DNA of 64,000 bases from an uncultured Bacteroides sp. (GTDB taxonomy: Bacteria > Bacteroidota > Bacteroidia > Bacteroidales > Bacteroidaceae), in assembly GCA_900552645.1 (NCBI GenBank), contig USAN01000001.1, positions 248,001 to 312,000 of the forward strand, written 5' to 3'. The stretch's first letter is position 1. The number at the start of each line of letters is the position of its first letter. The position numbers were made by a program, and so were the translations under genes. The notes beneath the pieces were generated by a model. The model saw nothing but the letters and a program-made list of their open reading frames with translations. It was not told where the DNA came from and did not search any database. This document shows, in pieces, positions 62,282 to 64,000 of the stretch.

Positions 62282-63850
62282 TTATCTGATTGAAATATTC
62301 TCTGATTGTGTCTGCTGTGACATTCCCTGACGGTAATTCTGCGACAGCTGCGCGTTAAGCGCGATGTTGCCGACAATGCCTGAAATACATTCTTTCTTTT
62401 CTTCACCGCTCAGGGTGCCGTCCGACAGGACAAGGCTCATGCGGTTCATGTCTGCCGCTGTCAGCCGTGCCGTGAAACGGTTTGTGCCGGTATCCACGGA
62501 CAAGGCTGGTGCCTCGCCCTCCTTCACCAGGAGCGTACACTCCCTCATTCCCTGCACGAGCGGCGTAAGGTTGATGCGCCTGTCCATTGCGGCGGTTGTT
62601 GCCGCAGCCATCTGTTCTTCTTCCGTCTTGTTGTCGATCTGCACGGCCAATGCCATCAGGGAGGTGAAGAGCGTCATCGCCATTTCCATTACCGGGTCTT
62701 GCTCGTACCCGCCCATGCCGATGCCGCTGTCCTCGGATGACAGGAGCTTCTTCATCCATTCCTCCGGCGAAAGGGAAGTGTCTATCACGGGGCTGTCCGG
62801 GTTTGGGCTTTTGTACTTCGCCAGCAGGTTCTGTCCGTCGTGCATGGCAGTGAGATGGATATTCCCTTTTTCGGCTATCTCTGCGAGATAGGCGGCGGGA
62901 TCCATGTCACGCCCGGTTCCGTCCTCCGCAATCTGCCTTACCCCTATATGCAGGTGCGGCCCTGTGGTACGGATTCCCGTATTGCCTGAAACGCCTATCT
63001 GCTGCCCGGCATTCACCGTATCGCCGACTTTGACGGATAAGGAACTCAGGTGCAGGTAGCTGACCCGTATCTTATCACCGCCATCACGTACGTACTCGAC
63101 GATGACGGATTTTCCCCCGTCAGTATTGGCATTGTCATTCACCGCCACCACCTTGCCGTCCTTTTCCGTGGCCAGCACAGCCTCGTTGTCACAGCGTATG
63201 TCCATGCCCTTGTGCATCTGCTTTTTTGACGGGTCGGTCGGGTCTGTTCGCATACCGAACGGCGATGTGACAAACAGGAACTCCTCACGTTTCAACGGGA
63301 AGGAATAGTCTTGCCCCGCACCGTTGACATTGGCGGGCTGCAGCTGCGGAGTGCCTTGTCCCGGCTTCAGCCCCTTGGCGTTCATCTCTTCCATTACCAT
63401 GCGGTCATACCGCTGTAGGTTGTTACTCTCAATGATAGAAATGAGTGCCGGCGCATATTTTCCAGCCGTGGCATATCCGGCTTTGTCAAGCCCCTGCGCC
63501 CAGCCCCTGTAATCGTCCGCATCAAGTTTGAAGCACGATGCGTACCGTGAGTTTCCCTTCAGGAACCTCGAATGGTGGGCATAGGAATCGCCCACGCTGT
63601 CGTAGCTGCAGAATTTCTCGTTCGGCTTGTCATCGGTATAAAGCCCGTATTTACCACCGCTTGCTATCCATGACTGCGTTGCCTTGATGCCGAAATGGTT
63701 GTTCTCGTTCTGAGCGAGACGGCTTTGGCCGCTTGCGCTCTCAAGGATACCCTGTGCCAGCGTCACCGAGGCCGGTATGCCGTACAGACGCATCTGCTCC
63801 ATCGCAAATTTCACGTATCTTTCCGCGTATGCCTGATTCTTTCCTGCCAT
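62282..63850 (-). CDS. Peptidoglycan hydrolase: glucosaminidase plus M23 peptidase
   Basis: 522 residues. The first domain (MEQMRLYGIPASVTLAQGIL, ESASGQSRLA, NNHFGIKA) is a FlgJ/LysM-type glucosaminidase. The second is an M23 endopeptidase with HKGMDIRCDN (His and Asp ligands), and HLHIGVRQ in the GPHLHIG motif. A helical C-terminal region follows. Conjugative elements use such enzymes to open the cell wall for the transfer apparatus. No signal peptide is visible, so export would be through the element's own system. Confidence 0.88.
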   Translation of the reverse strand: MAGKNQAYAERYVKFAMEQMRLYGIPASVTLAQGILESASGQSRLAQNENNHFGIKATQSWIASGGKYGLYTDDKPNEKFCSYDSVGDSYAHHSRFLKGNSRYASCFKLDADDYRGWAQGLDKAGYATAGKYAPALISIIESNNLQRYDRMVMEEMNAKGLKPGQGTPQLQPANVNGAGQDYSFPLKREEFLFVTSPFGMRTDPTDPSKKQMHKGMDIRCDNEAVLATEKDGKVVAVNDNANTDGGKSVIVEYVRDGGDKIRVSYLHLSSLSVKVGDTVNAGQQIGVSGNTGIRTTGPHLHIGVRQIAEDGTGRDMDPAAYLAEIAEKGNIHLTAMHDGQNLLAKYKSPNPDSPVIDTSLSPEEWMKKLLSSEDSGIGMGGYEQDPVMEMAMTLFTSLMALAVQIDNKTEEEQMAAATTAAMDRRINLTPLVQGMRECTLLVKEGEAPALSVDTGTNRFTARLTAADMNRMSLVLSDGTLSGEEKKECISGIVGNIALNAQLSQNYRQGMSQQTQSENISIR

Positions 63851-63853
63851 AGC

Positions 63854-64000
63854 CTACATTCTTAATCCGGTGTGACGTTCCATGTTTTCCACTCCCGTGA
63901 CTGAATTGTGCGGGAGTGACATACCGGCCTTTCTGCCTGCAGACATACTTTCTTCGCCATCGCAGATAGCCACTCTTGCTCCCGACCGCACGAGTTTCGG
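63854..64000 (-). CDS. C-terminal end of an upstream gene (partial)
   Basis: 48 codons ending SLPHNSVTGVENMERHTGLRM at the TAG in 63854-63856, 3 bp before the hydrolase start. The product cannot be identified from this end alone. Confidence 0.5.
   Translation of the reverse strand, partial: PKLVRSGARVAICDGEESMSAGRKAGMSLPHNSVTGVENMERHTGLRM

Overview
The window is Bacteroidales DNA (Bacteroides/Prevotella-like). The signs are TTG-N20-TAnnTTTG promoters, A-rich start regions with little Shine-Dalgarno sequence, the carboxynorspermidine dehydrogenase / bcp / recA cluster, and mobile-element genes typical of gut Bacteroidales. It is a nest of three layers.

Layer 1, AT-rich chromosome (1-13.7 kb). 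A partial AraC-type regulator diverges from an RND efflux operon (adaptor, pump, TolC-like channel). Then come a sugar-porter MFS, the leftward carboxynorspermidine dehydrogenase-bcp-recA operon, a double META-domain lipoprotein and dnaK. Just after dnaK lie a zinc-finger/HTH gene and a tyrosine integrase cut off at its catalytic box, apparently interrupted by the next layer.

Layer 2, a more GC-rich conjugative or mobilisable element (about 15.6 kb to beyond 64 kb). From 16 to 30 kb there are many small, mostly acidic proteins of unknown function, with an Api92/YubB-like protein, an SSB and a ParB-family protein among them. Almost every gene group is preceded by a 180-250 nt leader carrying hairpins, and the gaps hold helically spaced CCTTTTATA repeats. 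Next come a resolvase-like gene with an esterase, a lipoprotein/membrane block, a hairpin-rich candidate oriT, a MobV relaxase, an OmpA-like protein and an Abi_2 (HEPN) gene. The small-gene block lies on the side of oriT away from the relaxase and is transcribed toward oriT. That is the layout of a plasmid leading region, so the leaders may be promoters active on single-stranded DNA.

Layer 3, a lower-GC 20.3 kb mobilisable island (40.83-61.12 kb) inserted inside the ardC gene of layer 2. The two halves of ardC flank it. Its right half carries paired tyrosine recombinases (one with its catalytic residues lost), an AAA ATPase with a small partner, MobC, a relaxase and accessory genes. Its left half is a peptide natural-product cluster: an E1/ThiF-like enzyme, a PAS-LuxR regulator, a LuxI-like GNAT enzyme, three double-glycine precursor peptides, a B12-type radical SAM maturase split into two overlapping ORFs, an outer-membrane barrel, a C39-peptidase ABC exporter and a very short HlyD-like adaptor. 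Three promoters each carry the same palindrome ACACTTTTGTGT centred exactly 30.5 bp upstream of the -7 box. This looks like a LuxR-type regulon controlling the adenylase, the GNAT enzyme and the peptides.

The right edge (61-64 kb) returns to layer 2 with the ardC 5' half, an OB-fold protein and a peptidoglycan hydrolase.
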